This document shows, piece after piece, positions 54,681-64,000 of a stretch of DNA of 64,000 nt (position 1 is the first letter of the stretch; each line of letters opens with the position of its first letter). A program made the translations under genes and the position numbers. Source of the DNA: Lichenicoccus roseus (lineage in GTDB: Bacteria > Pseudomonadota > Alphaproteobacteria > Acetobacterales > Acetobacteraceae); contig NZ_VCDI01000009.1 of the NCBI RefSeq assembly GCF_005844085.1, positions 57,214 through 121,213 of the forward strand, in the 5' to 3' direction. The notes beneath the pieces were generated by a model that did no database searches, had not been told where the DNA came from, and saw nothing but the letters and a program-made list of their open reading frames with translations.

Positions 54681-55706
54681 ATGCTGGCGAAGTGCGAAAG
54701 CGTCCACGGTGGCCATCTCCTGGTTGTCGAAGATCCATCGAGCCGCCAAGCCCTCGACATCAGCTTCTATCCCGGCGCCCCTGGCGAGACACACCTGTTC
54801 CACAGCAACGGTCGCGCCGTAGCGGAAGGTGTCACGTATCTCGGCCTGCTGGGGCCGCATACTGCCCAGGGCGTTCTTCAGCGCATACCCGAACCCCTTG
54901 ATCCAGCTCCCGGCGACTTCTCCTACATCTATGCCGGCTCGCTGCACGAATGGCACTATGGACATTTCCTGCTGAGCGGGTTGCCCCGGCTCTGGAACAT
55001 GCGCGCGGTTATCGATGACACCACCCGCCTGGTCTATTGCGGTGACCGGTCCCCCGAGGAATTGTTCCGGATCCCGTTCCTTGCGGATATTTTCTCCGCC
55101 CTGGGTTTGGGTTCCCATCACCTCATGCGTTTTCCCGCTGGCGCCCGCTTCAAGCGCATCACGGTCACGGCGCCGAGTTTCGAGGAGAACAACCTGGGCC
55201 ACCTCGCCTACGCACGCCTCTGCAACCGCATCGGCGACATCCTCACCTTGAACCTGCCCTCAAAACCAAGTCGGCGTCCGCTTTATCTGTCGAAGCACAA
55301 GGTGCAACGGGGCGTGTCACGGGTGGTCAACGAAGGTGAGGTGGTCGACGAGTTGGTCCGCCTCGGAGCGGACGTCGTATGCCCGGAGGAGTTGTCAATC
55401 GCAGAGCAGGTGCAGCTCTGGCGTGATCGCGCCGTCGTCTATGGCTTCATCGGATCAGCCTTCCATACCGGCATCTTCAGTCGACGGCCACGCTGCGTCG
55501 TCCTGAACTCCGGTCCGATGGTCTGGTCGAACCAGCTGATCCTCGATTGCATCAACGGTGCCAGCGTCGACTATTACTATTCGACCGCCGGCATCATCAA
55601 CGCCGGCAGGAACGGTTCCTTCGGCAACAACTTCACGCTCAGTAACCCGGTCGATCTTGCCCGGGCGCTGCTGGAGCGGGCGCAGGCGGCATGCGAGGAG
55701 ACCTGA
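54681..55706 (+). CDS. GT61-family glycosyltransferase
   Basis: 341 residues with DUF563/GT61 patterns: YIYAGSLHEWHYGHFLLSGLPRLW in the N-terminal half, RRPLYLSKHKVQRGVSRVVNEGEV, and the end DRAVVYGFIGSAFHTGIFSRRPRCVVL. No membrane span. Codon composition looks slightly less GC-biased by eye. It belongs with the GT-FkbM fusion upstream; the glycan is unknown. Confidence 0.8.
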   Translation: MLAKCESVHGGHLLVVEDPSSRQALDISFYPGAPGETHLFHSNGRAVAEGVTYLGLLGPHTAQGVLQRIPEPLDPAPGDFSYIYAGSLHEWHYGHFLLSGLPRLWNMRAVIDDTTRLVYCGDRSPEELFRIPFLADIFSALGLGSHHLMRFPAGARFKRITVTAPSFEENNLGHLAYARLCNRIGDILTLNLPSKPSRRPLYLSKHKVQRGVSRVVNEGEVVDELVRLGADVVCPEELSIAEQVQLWRDRAVVYGFIGSAFHTGIFSRRPRCVVLNSGPMVWSNQLILDCINGASVDYYYSTAGIINAGRNGSFGNNFTLSNPVDLARALLERAQAACEET

Positions 55707-55779
55707 TTTCGGAAAGGAACCACCGGACCCCTCGGATGCTCATCGTTCGATGACGCGATCGACCGAACAAGGGAACACC

Positions 55780-56928
55780 ATGCCTGCGAGCATCCGTCCG
55801 ACGCTGCGCCACGTTGCCATCACGCTGCTGACTGCGCTGACCGCGGCCCTTGCGGCACTGGCGGCTCGCGGACGCTGGGGTTCGCGCCGCCCGGAGGTGC
55901 TGGCTGCTCCCGGGCCGGTCGAACGGGTAGCCCATCAACCAGGTGACGGGCGACCGGATGCGCGGCAGGCTGCCGGTCGACCGGACGAGAGCGAAGCGCA
56001 CCCAGGCCGCGGCGCCGACAGTCCCACCGAGATCCCGCCGCGCGGCTGGCTCGAGATCGCCAAGCGGACCTTCCAGCAGATCGGCGAGGACCGGGTGATG
56101 GACGAGGCGGCGTCGGTCACCTTCTACACCCTGCTGGCGCTGTTCCCGGCGATGGCGGCGCTGGTCTCGCTCTATGGCCTGGTCGCCGATCCGCACACGA
56201 TCTCGGAGAACCTCAGCGCAGTCTCCGGCTTCGTGCCGGGCGGAGGCGTGCAGATCATCAGCGACCAGCTCAAGTCGCTGACCTCGGGACCACCCAAGGC
56301 GCTCGGGTTCGGCGTCATCCTCGGGCTCGCGACCTCGCTCTGGAGCGCCAATGCCGGCATCAAGGGCCTCTTCGACGCGCTGAACGTGGTCTACGACGAG
56401 AAGGAGGAGCGCAGCTTCATCAGGCGCACCCTCATCACGCTGGGCTTCACGATCGGCGCCCTGGTGTTCCTCATCCTGGTGATCGCCGGCATCGTGGCAT
56501 TGCCCGCGGCGCTGAACTTCGTCGGCCTGCAGCAGACCACGGCGATCCTGCTCAAGCTGGCACGTTGGCCGATCCTGCTGGTGATGCTCGCCTTGCTGCT
56601 GGCCTGCGTCTACCGCTACGGCCCGAGCCGCCGCCCGGCGCGGTGGCGCTGGGTGAGCTGGGGCAGCGCGCTTGCCACCGTCGTCTGGCTGCTGGTCTCG
56701 TTGCTGTTCTCGTACTACGTCGAGCATTTCGGCAACTACAACAAGACCTATGGCTCGCTCGGCGCCGCGGTCGGCTTCATGACCTGGATCTGGATCTCGT
56801 CGATCGTGGTGCTGTCGGGTGCCGAGCTGAACGCCGAGATGGAGCACCAGACCGCCCGCGATTCAACCCACGGCGCCGAGAAGCCGATGGGTGCACGCCG
56901 GGCCAGCATGGCGGACAAGGTCGCCTGA
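55780..56928 (+). CDS. YihY/virulence factor BrkB family membrane protein
   Basis: 382 residues. An N-terminal anchor (residues 7-26) and a charged linker lead to the YihY/BrkB domain with about six helices: ASVTFYTLLALFPAMAALVSLYGL, ALGFGVILGLATSLWSANAGIKGLFDALNVVYDEKEERSF and AVGFMTWIWISSIVVLSGAELNAEME. Function unsettled (possible envelope transporter). The ATG at 55780 has AAGGGA; an in-frame ATG at 55750 is an alternative. Confidence 0.88.
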   Translation: MPASIRPTLRHVAITLLTALTAALAALAARGRWGSRRPEVLAAPGPVERVAHQPGDGRPDARQAAGRPDESEAHPGRGADSPTEIPPRGWLEIAKRTFQQIGEDRVMDEAASVTFYTLLALFPAMAALVSLYGLVADPHTISENLSAVSGFVPGGGVQIISDQLKSLTSGPPKALGFGVILGLATSLWSANAGIKGLFDALNVVYDEKEERSFIRRTLITLGFTIGALVFLILVIAGIVALPAALNFVGLQQTTAILLKLARWPILLVMLALLLACVYRYGPSRRPARWRWVSWGSALATVVWLLVSLLFSYYVEHFGNYNKTYGSLGAAVGFMTWIWISSIVVLSGAELNAEMEHQTARDSTHGAEKPMGARRASMADKVA

Positions 56929-56999
56929 GTGTTCCCTGGCAGACGGGTGGCATCGGAACAGGCGCCCCGCGGCATTCGGTGCGTGAGAGACCCTCGGGC

Positions 57000-57022
57000 C
57001 CCGGGGCCTCCTAGGCCCCGGG
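57000..57022. terminator. GC-rich bidirectional hairpin
   Basis: CCCGGGGCCT / AGGCCCCGGG, perfect 10-bp stem with a CCT loop, 71 bp after the YihY stop and overlapping the stop codon of the convergent SDR gene. No T-tract. It likely ends both transcripts. Confidence 0.7.
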
Positions 57023-57787
57023 AAGCGTCACGCCGCTGAGGCGCGCGCAGGCAGCCAGCAGCATGTCCTGTCGCACCGGATCGTGCACCGCGCCGCTCGG
57101 CTTGCGCGGCTGCATATGGAAGAAATACCCGCCGGACACCTCCGTCCCGGGCTCACCGCCGGCTGCCAGCCAGGCCTGGGTCCGCGGGGCCGCGTCCAGG
57201 TCGCCGGTGGCATGCGATCCGCCCATCTTCGTCGCCACCCAGCCGGGTTCCAGCGCGTTGCTGCGCACCTCCGGCCAGCGCCGGCCGACGGCGTTGGCCA
57301 GCAGCACGTCGTGCAGCTTGGTGTCGGAGTAGGCCTGGTTGCCGCGCCATGGCCGCGTCTCCCAGTTCAGGTCGGCAAGGCTCGCATCGCCGCGACGATG
57401 CAGCTCCGAGCTGACATACACCAGGCGCCGGGGCCTGTGGATCAGCGCCGTCAGCAGGTAGGGCGCCAGCGTGTTGACGGCGAACACATGCGCCAGCCCG
57501 TCCTCGGTCTCGATGCGCCGGCGCTCCCGGAAGCCGACCGCGGCATTGTGGATCACCGCGTCGAAGGCGCCGAGGGCATTGACCTGGGCGGCGACGTCGC
57601 GGACCTGGCCGATGCTGGAGAAATCACCTGTGACGACGGCTTCGGCCCTGGGAAGCGCCGCGATGGCGTCCCGGCTGCGCGCCTCGTTCCGGGCGTGCAG
57701 GACTACGGCATGGCCCTGCTCGATCAGCAGCCGCGCGGCCAGAAGTCCCAGGCCATCCGATGATCCGGTGATGAAGATACGCGCCAT
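57011..57787 (-). CDS. Short-chain dehydrogenase/reductase (retinol-dehydrogenase-like)
   Basis: 258 residues. GSSDGLG at 8-14 binds the cofactor; Tyr153 and Lys157 in YSDTK, Ser126/127 in VYVSSELH. NWETRPWRGNQAYSDTKLHDVLL fits the WW-domain/retinol-DH-like SDRs that often use NADPH. Divergent from the dehydrogenase operon with 79 bp between. Confidence 0.9.
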   Translation of the reverse strand: MARIFITGSSDGLGLLAARLLIEQGHAVVLHARNEARSRDAIAALPRAEAVVTGDFSSIGQVRDVAAQVNALGAFDAVIHNAAVGFRERRRIETEDGLAHVFAVNTLAPYLLTALIHRPRRLVYVSSELHRRGDASLADLNWETRPWRGNQAYSDTKLHDVLLANAVGRRWPEVRSNALEPGWVATKMGGSHATGDLDAAPRTQAWLAAGGEPGTEVSGGYFFHMQPRKPSGAVHDPVRQDMLLAACARLSGVTLPGA

Positions 57788-57866
57788 GTTCGAGCCCCCG
57801 GGTCCTGCAGATCCAAGGTGCAACTCCGCACAGGCCTTCGGGCTGCCCCTTGCATTGCGGCGGAGC

Positions 57867-58583
57867 ATGATCGAGCCTGATGCCGTGATGAACGCAACAG
57901 CCACCGGCACATTCTTCACGCCGGCGCAGCGCCGGACGGTCGCCGCGGCGATGGCGCGGATCATCCCCTCCGACGCCACCCCGGGCGCCGCCGAGGCGGG
58001 CACCATCGATTTCCTGGAGCGCTACCTCTCGGGCACCGGGTTCGTCTATGCGCGGCCCGACGGCAGCGGCTTCGAGACTCTGACCGGACGCAGCGAGCAG
58101 GCCTGGCGCAGCCGCATCGAGACCATGCGCGCGAAGTATGTCGAGGGCATCGCCGGTCTCGATGCGCGCAGCCGGCGATCGCATGGCGGCGTCTTCGCGG
58201 ACCTCGAGCCCGGGCAGCAGGACGAGGTCCTGCGCGCCGTTGAGCGCCGGGATGGCCTGCCGGACAGCACGCTGTCGCCTGCGTATGCGATCGGTGGCCC
58301 GTCCGCCTCGGGCCCCGCGCTGCAGCAGACCAGTACCGAGGTCGATCTCGACTTCTTTGCGCTTCTGGTCGCGCATACGCGGCAGGGCTTCTACGCAGAC
58401 CCGATCTATGGCGGCAACCGCGACCATGTAGGTTGGCGCGTCATCGGCTTCCCCGGGCCGGCCTCGCTCGCCGAGGTGCATGCCGGCCGCTACTCCACCC
58501 TCGACTGGTTTGCCGACGGGCACACGGACCCGTCGCCCGAGAAGCGGGAGGCGCATCGTGGCGTCGACGGTCGGAACTCGTAG
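57867..58583 (+). CDS. Gluconate 2-dehydrogenase subunit 3 family protein
   Basis: 238 residues. FFTPAQRRTVAAAMARIIPSD and the C-terminal GFYADPIYGGNRDHVGWRVIGFPG are the marks of the small subunit of membrane GMC dehydrogenases. The usual twin-arginine signal is not visible, so the start may be elsewhere or export may depend on the partner. ATGs at 57867 and 57888 are both possible. The 3' end overlaps the GMC gene by 26 bp. Confidence 0.85.
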   Translation: MIEPDAVMNATATGTFFTPAQRRTVAAAMARIIPSDATPGAAEAGTIDFLERYLSGTGFVYARPDGSGFETLTGRSEQAWRSRIETMRAKYVEGIAGLDARSRRSHGGVFADLEPGQQDEVLRAVERRDGLPDSTLSPAYAIGGPSASGPALQQTSTEVDLDFFALLVAHTRQGFYADPIYGGNRDHVGWRVIGFPGPASLAEVHAGRYSTLDWFADGHTDPSPEKREAHRGVDGRNS

Positions 58584-60261
58584 CAGCGGACCACGTGCAG
58601 GCAGGCCAGAGCGGGCCGAAGTCTGCATCATCGGTGCCGGAGCGTCCGGCGCCACCGCCGCCAAGGTGCTGACAGAGGCCGGGGTGCGCGTGGTCGCACT
58701 CGAACGTGGGCCCTGGCGCAGGCGGGAGAGCTTCGGCGGCGACGAGCTTGCCAACATCAACCGGTACAACCTCTGGCCCGACCCGCTGCTGAACCCGCGC
58801 ACCGCCCGCACCTCGGCGAGCGAGCCGGCTAGACGCGAGCTGTTCTGTCCGGTGCCGCAGATGGTCGGCGGCGGCACGGTGCACTGGCAGGGCTGGCTGC
58901 CACGTTTCACGCCGGACGATTTCCGCCTGCGCAGCGTCGCCGGCGCGTTGCCGGGGACGACGCTGGCGGACTGGCCGATCAGCTACGACGAGCTCGAGCC
59001 GTACTACGACCGCGTCGAATGGGCGTTCGGCGTCTCGGGCCTTGCCGGCGCGAACCGGTTCGAGGGGCCGCGCAGCCGGGGCTATCCGTGCCGGCCGATG
59101 CCGATGTCGCGCTATGCCGCCAAGTTCCACGCGGGCTGTGCCGAGCTTGGCTGGAACTCCTTCCCGACGCCTCAGGCGGCGCTTTCGGAGCCCTTCGGGG
59201 TTCGCCCGGCGACCGTCATCAGCGCCTTCGCGCAGCAGCATGGCGACCCTACCGGCACCCGCTCCAGCGCGCTGAACGTGTTCATCCCCGACGCGGTCGC
59301 CTCCGGGCGCTACGACCTGCGTCCGGACTGCATCGTGCGCGAGCTGACCCTGGACGGCGCGGGCCGGGTGAAAAGCGCCCTCTACGAGGATGCCGAGGGT
59401 AACCTGTTCGAGCAGGAGGCGGATGTCTTCCTGCTGGCCTGCGGCGCCGTGGAGACGGCGCGGCTGCTGCTGCTGTCGAAGTCCGGCCGGTTTCCGGATG
59501 GCCTTGCCAACGGCAGTGACCTGGTCGGGCGCAACGTCACCTTCCACGAATACAGCGCCGCGGTCGGCGTGTTCGACGACCCGGTCTATGCCTGGGCCGG
59601 CGGCGGCTATGTCAGCGCGTCGAGCTTCCAGTTCTACGGTCACGACGCGCGACGCGGCTTCGTCGGCGGCGGCCATATCGCGGCCGCCGGAGTGGGCATT
59701 CCGCTGCCGATCAACTGGCGCCTTCCCGGTGCGCCCGCCTGGGGTGCCGAGGCCAAGCGGATCGACCGCGAGGCGTTCAACCACTCGATGGCGGTCGCCA
59801 TGGTGCTGCACGACATGCCGCAGCACGACAACCGCATCGATCTCGACGACGCGGTGGTGGATGCCTGGGGGCTGCCGGTGGCGCGGGTGACGCTTCGGCC
59901 GCACCGCAACGACCTCGACCAGGGCCGCTACCTGATCGACCGCAGCGCGGAGATCCTCGAGGCCGCCCGCGCCTCCAGCGTGACCAGGGTCTATGCCGAC
60001 CGGGTGACCGGCAACTGCTCGCACCAGCACGGCACTGCCCGCATGGGCGGCGATCCGGCCACCTCGGTGCTCAACCGCTGGTGCCAGTCGCACGAGGTGG
60101 ACAACCTGTTCGCGGTCGACGGCTCGTCGTTCCCGACCGCGACCGGGGCCAATCCGACACTCACGATCATGGCCAACGCCTGGCGCGTCGCCGAGCACAT
60201 CGTGCGGCAGCGCGGACGGTTCGGGGCGGCCACCCGGACGGCGGCGAGGGCGACGGCATGA
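58558..60261 (+). CDS. GMC-family FAD-dependent sugar/polyol dehydrogenase
   Basis: 567 residues. FAD motif CIIGAGASGATAAKVL (GAGASG 26-31), VGGGTVHWQGWLPR, and the C-terminal NCSHQHGTARMGGDP with HQHG-type catalytic His plus VDGSSFPTATGANPTLTIMA. This is the flavoprotein subunit of gluconate/2-keto-gluconate/fructose-type dehydrogenases. The GTG at 58558 has GGGAGG six bases ahead. No cytochrome c subunit gene is adjacent. Confidence 0.9.
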   Translation: MASTVGTRSSGPRAGRPERAEVCIIGAGASGATAAKVLTEAGVRVVALERGPWRRRESFGGDELANINRYNLWPDPLLNPRTARTSASEPARRELFCPVPQMVGGGTVHWQGWLPRFTPDDFRLRSVAGALPGTTLADWPISYDELEPYYDRVEWAFGVSGLAGANRFEGPRSRGYPCRPMPMSRYAAKFHAGCAELGWNSFPTPQAALSEPFGVRPATVISAFAQQHGDPTGTRSSALNVFIPDAVASGRYDLRPDCIVRELTLDGAGRVKSALYEDAEGNLFEQEADVFLLACGAVETARLLLLSKSGRFPDGLANGSDLVGRNVTFHEYSAAVGVFDDPVYAWAGGGYVSASSFQFYGHDARRGFVGGGHIAAAGVGIPLPINWRLPGAPAWGAEAKRIDREAFNHSMAVAMVLHDMPQHDNRIDLDDAVVDAWGLPVARVTLRPHRNDLDQGRYLIDRSAEILEAARASSVTRVYADRVTGNCSHQHGTARMGGDPATSVLNRWCQSHEVDNLFAVDGSSFPTATGANPTLTIMANAWRVAEHIVRQRGRFGAATRTAARATA

Positions 60262-61082
60262 ACGAGTGGCGCTACGCCTACCACGCCAACTGCTGGGGGC
60301 CGCTCGGCGGCAACGCGGTGGGAGTTACCTCCATCGCGCAGCTCACCTACCGCACCTTCGGCGACATGGCGCTCGCGGCGCGCGAGATCGCCGCGGCCGG
60401 CTACGCGGGCATCGAGTTCTTCGACGGCAACATCCTGGACGGGGAGGCCGACGATCATGCCGCCCTGCGCGCCACCCTGGAGGAAACCGGGCTGCAGCTG
60501 GTTGCCGTCTACGGCGGCGCCAACTTCATCTTCGGGGACATCCTGGACGAGGAGCTGGACCGCATTGCGCGCGCGGCCCGCGCGGCGCAGGCGCTGGGCG
60601 GCGAGCATCTGGTGGTCGGCGGCGGCGCCACGCGGGTGTCCGGGCTGCGCCACGGCGATTTCGAATCGCTTGCACGCGGCCTCGACCGCGTCGTGACGAT
60701 CGCGCGCACCTGCGGCCTGCGCGCGCATTATCACCCGCATCTGTCGACCATCGTCGAGGGACCCGAGGCGGTGCGGCGCATCCTCGCCATGACCGGGATC
60801 GGGTTCTGCCCCGACACCGCGCATCTCGCGGCCGCCGGCGGCATCCCGGCCGAGATGGTGCGCGAGCACGCGGACCGCATTTCCTACATCCATCTCAAGG
60901 GCTGGCGGCGCGAGCCGTTCACCTTCACCCCGGTGGACGAAGGCGATTGCGACAACGCCGCCGTGCTGCAGACGCTGAAGCAGATCGGCTATCGCGGCTG
61001 GATCACCAACGAGCTCGACCTCTGGCCCGACCCGGTGGACGGCGCCCGGCGCAGCCTGGCGTTCGTACGAGGACACGCCTGA
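60258..61082 (+). CDS. Sugar phosphate isomerase/epimerase-type TIM-barrel protein
   Basis: 274 residues, AP-endonuclease-2/xylose-isomerase-like barrel. HPHLSTIVEGPE, GFCPDTAHLAAAGG and YIHLKGW, with ENELDLWP near the end (ITNELDLWP), provide the His/Asp/Glu metal ligands. Such enzymes isomerise or dehydrate keto-sugars or inosose. Starts in an ATGA overlap with the GMC gene, so it acts on the oxidised product in all likelihood. Confidence 0.88.
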   Translation: MNEWRYAYHANCWGPLGGNAVGVTSIAQLTYRTFGDMALAAREIAAAGYAGIEFFDGNILDGEADDHAALRATLEETGLQLVAVYGGANFIFGDILDEELDRIARAARAAQALGGEHLVVGGGATRVSGLRHGDFESLARGLDRVVTIARTCGLRAHYHPHLSTIVEGPEAVRRILAMTGIGFCPDTAHLAAAGGIPAEMVREHADRISYIHLKGWRREPFTFTPVDEGDCDNAAVLQTLKQIGYRGWITNELDLWPDPVDGARRSLAFVRGHA

Positions 61083-61090
61083 GGATCGGG

Positions 61091-61108
61091 GTCCCGGGCT
61101 CCCGGGAC
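61091..61108. terminator. Hairpin between convergent operons
   Basis: GTCCCGGG-CT-CCCGGGAC, a perfect 8-bp inverted repeat 8 bp after the isomerase stop, ahead of the convergent ABC permease. The 2-nt centre means the loop would open to about 4-8 nt. Probably a terminator. Confidence 0.6.
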
Positions 61109-61145
61109 GCGGCCCTGCCAGCCCGGGGCCGGTCCCTGACCTTCC

Positions 61146-62125
61146 TCAGCGCCGGTTGAGCGCAACCGCCAGGATGATGATCGCCCCCTTGATCACCTCC
61201 TGGATGCTGGTCGACAGCCCCATCACCAGCAGACCGAAGCCCAGGATGCCGATGAAGATGGCGCCGACCACGGAGCCCAGGATGCCGCCGATGCCGCCGA
61301 ACAGGCTGGTGCCGCCGATGATCACCGCGGCAATGACGTCGAGTTCCAGGCCGGTGCCGAGGCTGGGATTGCCGGCGGTCGAGCGTGCCGCCAGCAGCAT
61401 GCCGGCGAGGGCGGCGGTCGTACTCACCAGCATGAAGGACGCGATCTTGATGCGATCTGTCTTGATGCCGGAGAAGCGCGCGGCCACCAGGTTGCCGCCG
61501 ACCGCATAGACCTGGCGTCCGAAGACCGTCATCGACAGCAGGTAGAAGCCGACCGCCACCAGCAGCAGGGTCCACCAGATCGGCACCGGCAGGCCGACAT
61601 AGCTCGCGTTCCAGAACAGGTTGCTGAACCGGTCGTCGACGATCGGCACCGGCTCGGTATCGGTGACGGTCAGCGCCAGGCCCGAGAACACGCTCAGCAT
61701 GCCGAGCGTCACCAGGAACGACGGGATGCGCAGCTTGGTGACCAGGATGCCGTTGATGAAGCCGATGAACGCGCCCATCGCCAGCACCGCCAGCACGGCC
61801 ACGATCGTCGGCACGTTGCGCTCCAGCAGCAGTCCCACCACCATGCTGGCCCAGCTCGCCACCGAGCCGACCGACAGGTCGATTTCGGCGCAGATGATCA
61901 CGAAGGTCATGCCGACGGCGATGATCGACACCAGCGCGGTGATGCGCAGGATCGCCTCCGCCGTCGACACGGTGGCGAAGTTCGGCGCGAAAACGACGAA
62001 GAACAGCGTGACGGCGGCGAAGATCAGGTAGGTCGGGCGCTGCATCAGCAACGTCCAGGCGCGCCTGGCGATGGTGTCGGGGCGGTCGGCGCTCCCGGCC
62101 GCTCCAGGCAGCGTGTTCGGCAGGC

Positions 62126-62129
<4 letters not shown>
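61146..62129 (-). CDS. Ribose/monosaccharide ABC transporter permease
   Basis: 327 residues from a GTG overlapping the ATPase stop (GTGA). RbsC-type: eight to ten helices, GMTFVIICAEIDLSVGSVAS (the conserved region of the family), FINGILVTKLRIPSFLVTLG and GGIGGILGSVVGAIFIGIL. Forms the channel for a pentose, hexose or inositol. Confidence 0.94.
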
Positions 62130-63727
<1,598 letters not shown>

Positions 63728-63755
63728 GCTGCCTGATACCTTCAGGATGGGGTCC

Positions 63756-64000
63756 TCAGAAGCAGTTGCCGTTGCAGACCTTGACCACCGATGCCGGCGG
63801 TTCCTGCTTGGTGACCTCCTTGAGCGCGCTGAGCAGATCGATCTTCTTCACCCGCAGGGTCGGCACCGCGACGAACGGCGGCACCTTGTGGCCGAGCAGC
63901 GCCAGCGCCGCCGACTTCGCCTCGGCAACGCCCTGGTCATACGGACGCTGGGCGCCGACGGCGTAGAAGTCGCCGCGCGCAACGTACAGCGCGCTGTCGT
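63756..64000 (-). CDS. Ribose-type ABC substrate-binding protein, C-terminal part (5' end outside window)
   Basis: The last 80 residues are present and end VVKVCNGNCF. YDQGVAEAKSAALALLGHKVPPF is the usual C-terminal helix of periplasmic binding proteins of family 2 (RbsB type). The CxxxC tail could form a disulfide. It is the first gene of the importer operon running leftward. Confidence 0.85.
   Translation of the reverse strand, partial: DSALYVARGDFYAVGAQRPYDQGVAEAKSAALALLGHKVPPFVAVPTLRVKKIDLLSALKEVTKQEPPASVVKVCNGNCF

Noticed and set aside
55714-55752. EcfG-type promoter before the YihY gene
   Set aside because: GGAAC and CGTT are both present but separated by about 23 bp, too far for the consensus.

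Overview
The window looks like chromosomal DNA of a high-GC alphaproteobacterium, most likely in or near the Acetobacteraceae. The grounds are the very high GC, dense start/stop overlaps (ATGA, GTGA, TTGA), frequent GTG and TTG starts, an xseB-ispA-tlyA neighbourhood, a complete malonate decarboxylase (mdc) cluster, and many sugar and sugar-acid oxidation and transport genes. The family-level placement is inference. I saw no rRNA, tRNA, CRISPR, transposase or prophage genes. No stretch longer than about 300 bases is without a gene.

Layout. 1-7.4 kb: the 3' part of a very large Ser/Thr-rich protein made of octapeptide units grouped in 405-bp DNA repeats, followed by two GT41 (SPINDLY/OGT-like) glycosyltransferases joined by a TGATG overlap. 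This is the most interesting region: a candidate glycosylated repeat protein with its own modifying enzymes. 7.4-14.9 kb: a Bcr/CflA exporter divergent from mdcACDEGBH. 15-18 kb: a catalase-family protein, two small envelope proteins and argG. 18.2-24.4 kb: a GT2 glycosyltransferase convergent with a co-directional run rlmN, DUF2252, acyl-CoA dehydrogenase, PIG-L deacetylase and NodS-like methyltransferase, possibly an undescribed glycan or glycolipid pathway. 24.6-29.3 kb: housekeeping genes (tlyA, ispA, xseB, tusA-like, a ROK sugar kinase, a zinc-ribbon DNA polymerase IV).

29.3-36 kb: a sugar locus resembling thu/trehalose-type systems, with ThuA, a Gfo/Idh dehydrogenase and a ROK repressor divergent from a binding protein and two permeases; no ATPase gene is present. 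36-40 kb: a GNAT acetyltransferase, a DEAD-box helicase, a methyltransferase and a formate/nitrite-family channel. 40.4-43.8 kb: DUF305 and copC/copD-type copper genes. 43.8-47 kb: a tightly overlapped operon of SAF-domain dehydrogenase, MFS transporter and cupin, probably for an unidentified sugar acid. 47-52.9 kb: a POT peptide transporter, a lipoprotein, a DUF1232-sulfotransferase fusion, a nucleobase symporter and an SDR.

53-57 kb: surface-glycan genes (a glycosyltransferase-FkbM fusion and a GT61 protein) and a YihY/BrkB protein. 57-64 kb: an SDR, then a periplasmic-type GMC dehydrogenase with its subunit 3 and a TIM-barrel isomerase, converging on a ribose-type ABC importer whose binding-protein gene runs off the right edge. 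Transport, oxidation and isomerisation genes for sugars thus occur in three separate modules, and glycan-building genes in three others. All functional calls come from reading motifs in the translated sequence; no database search was run.
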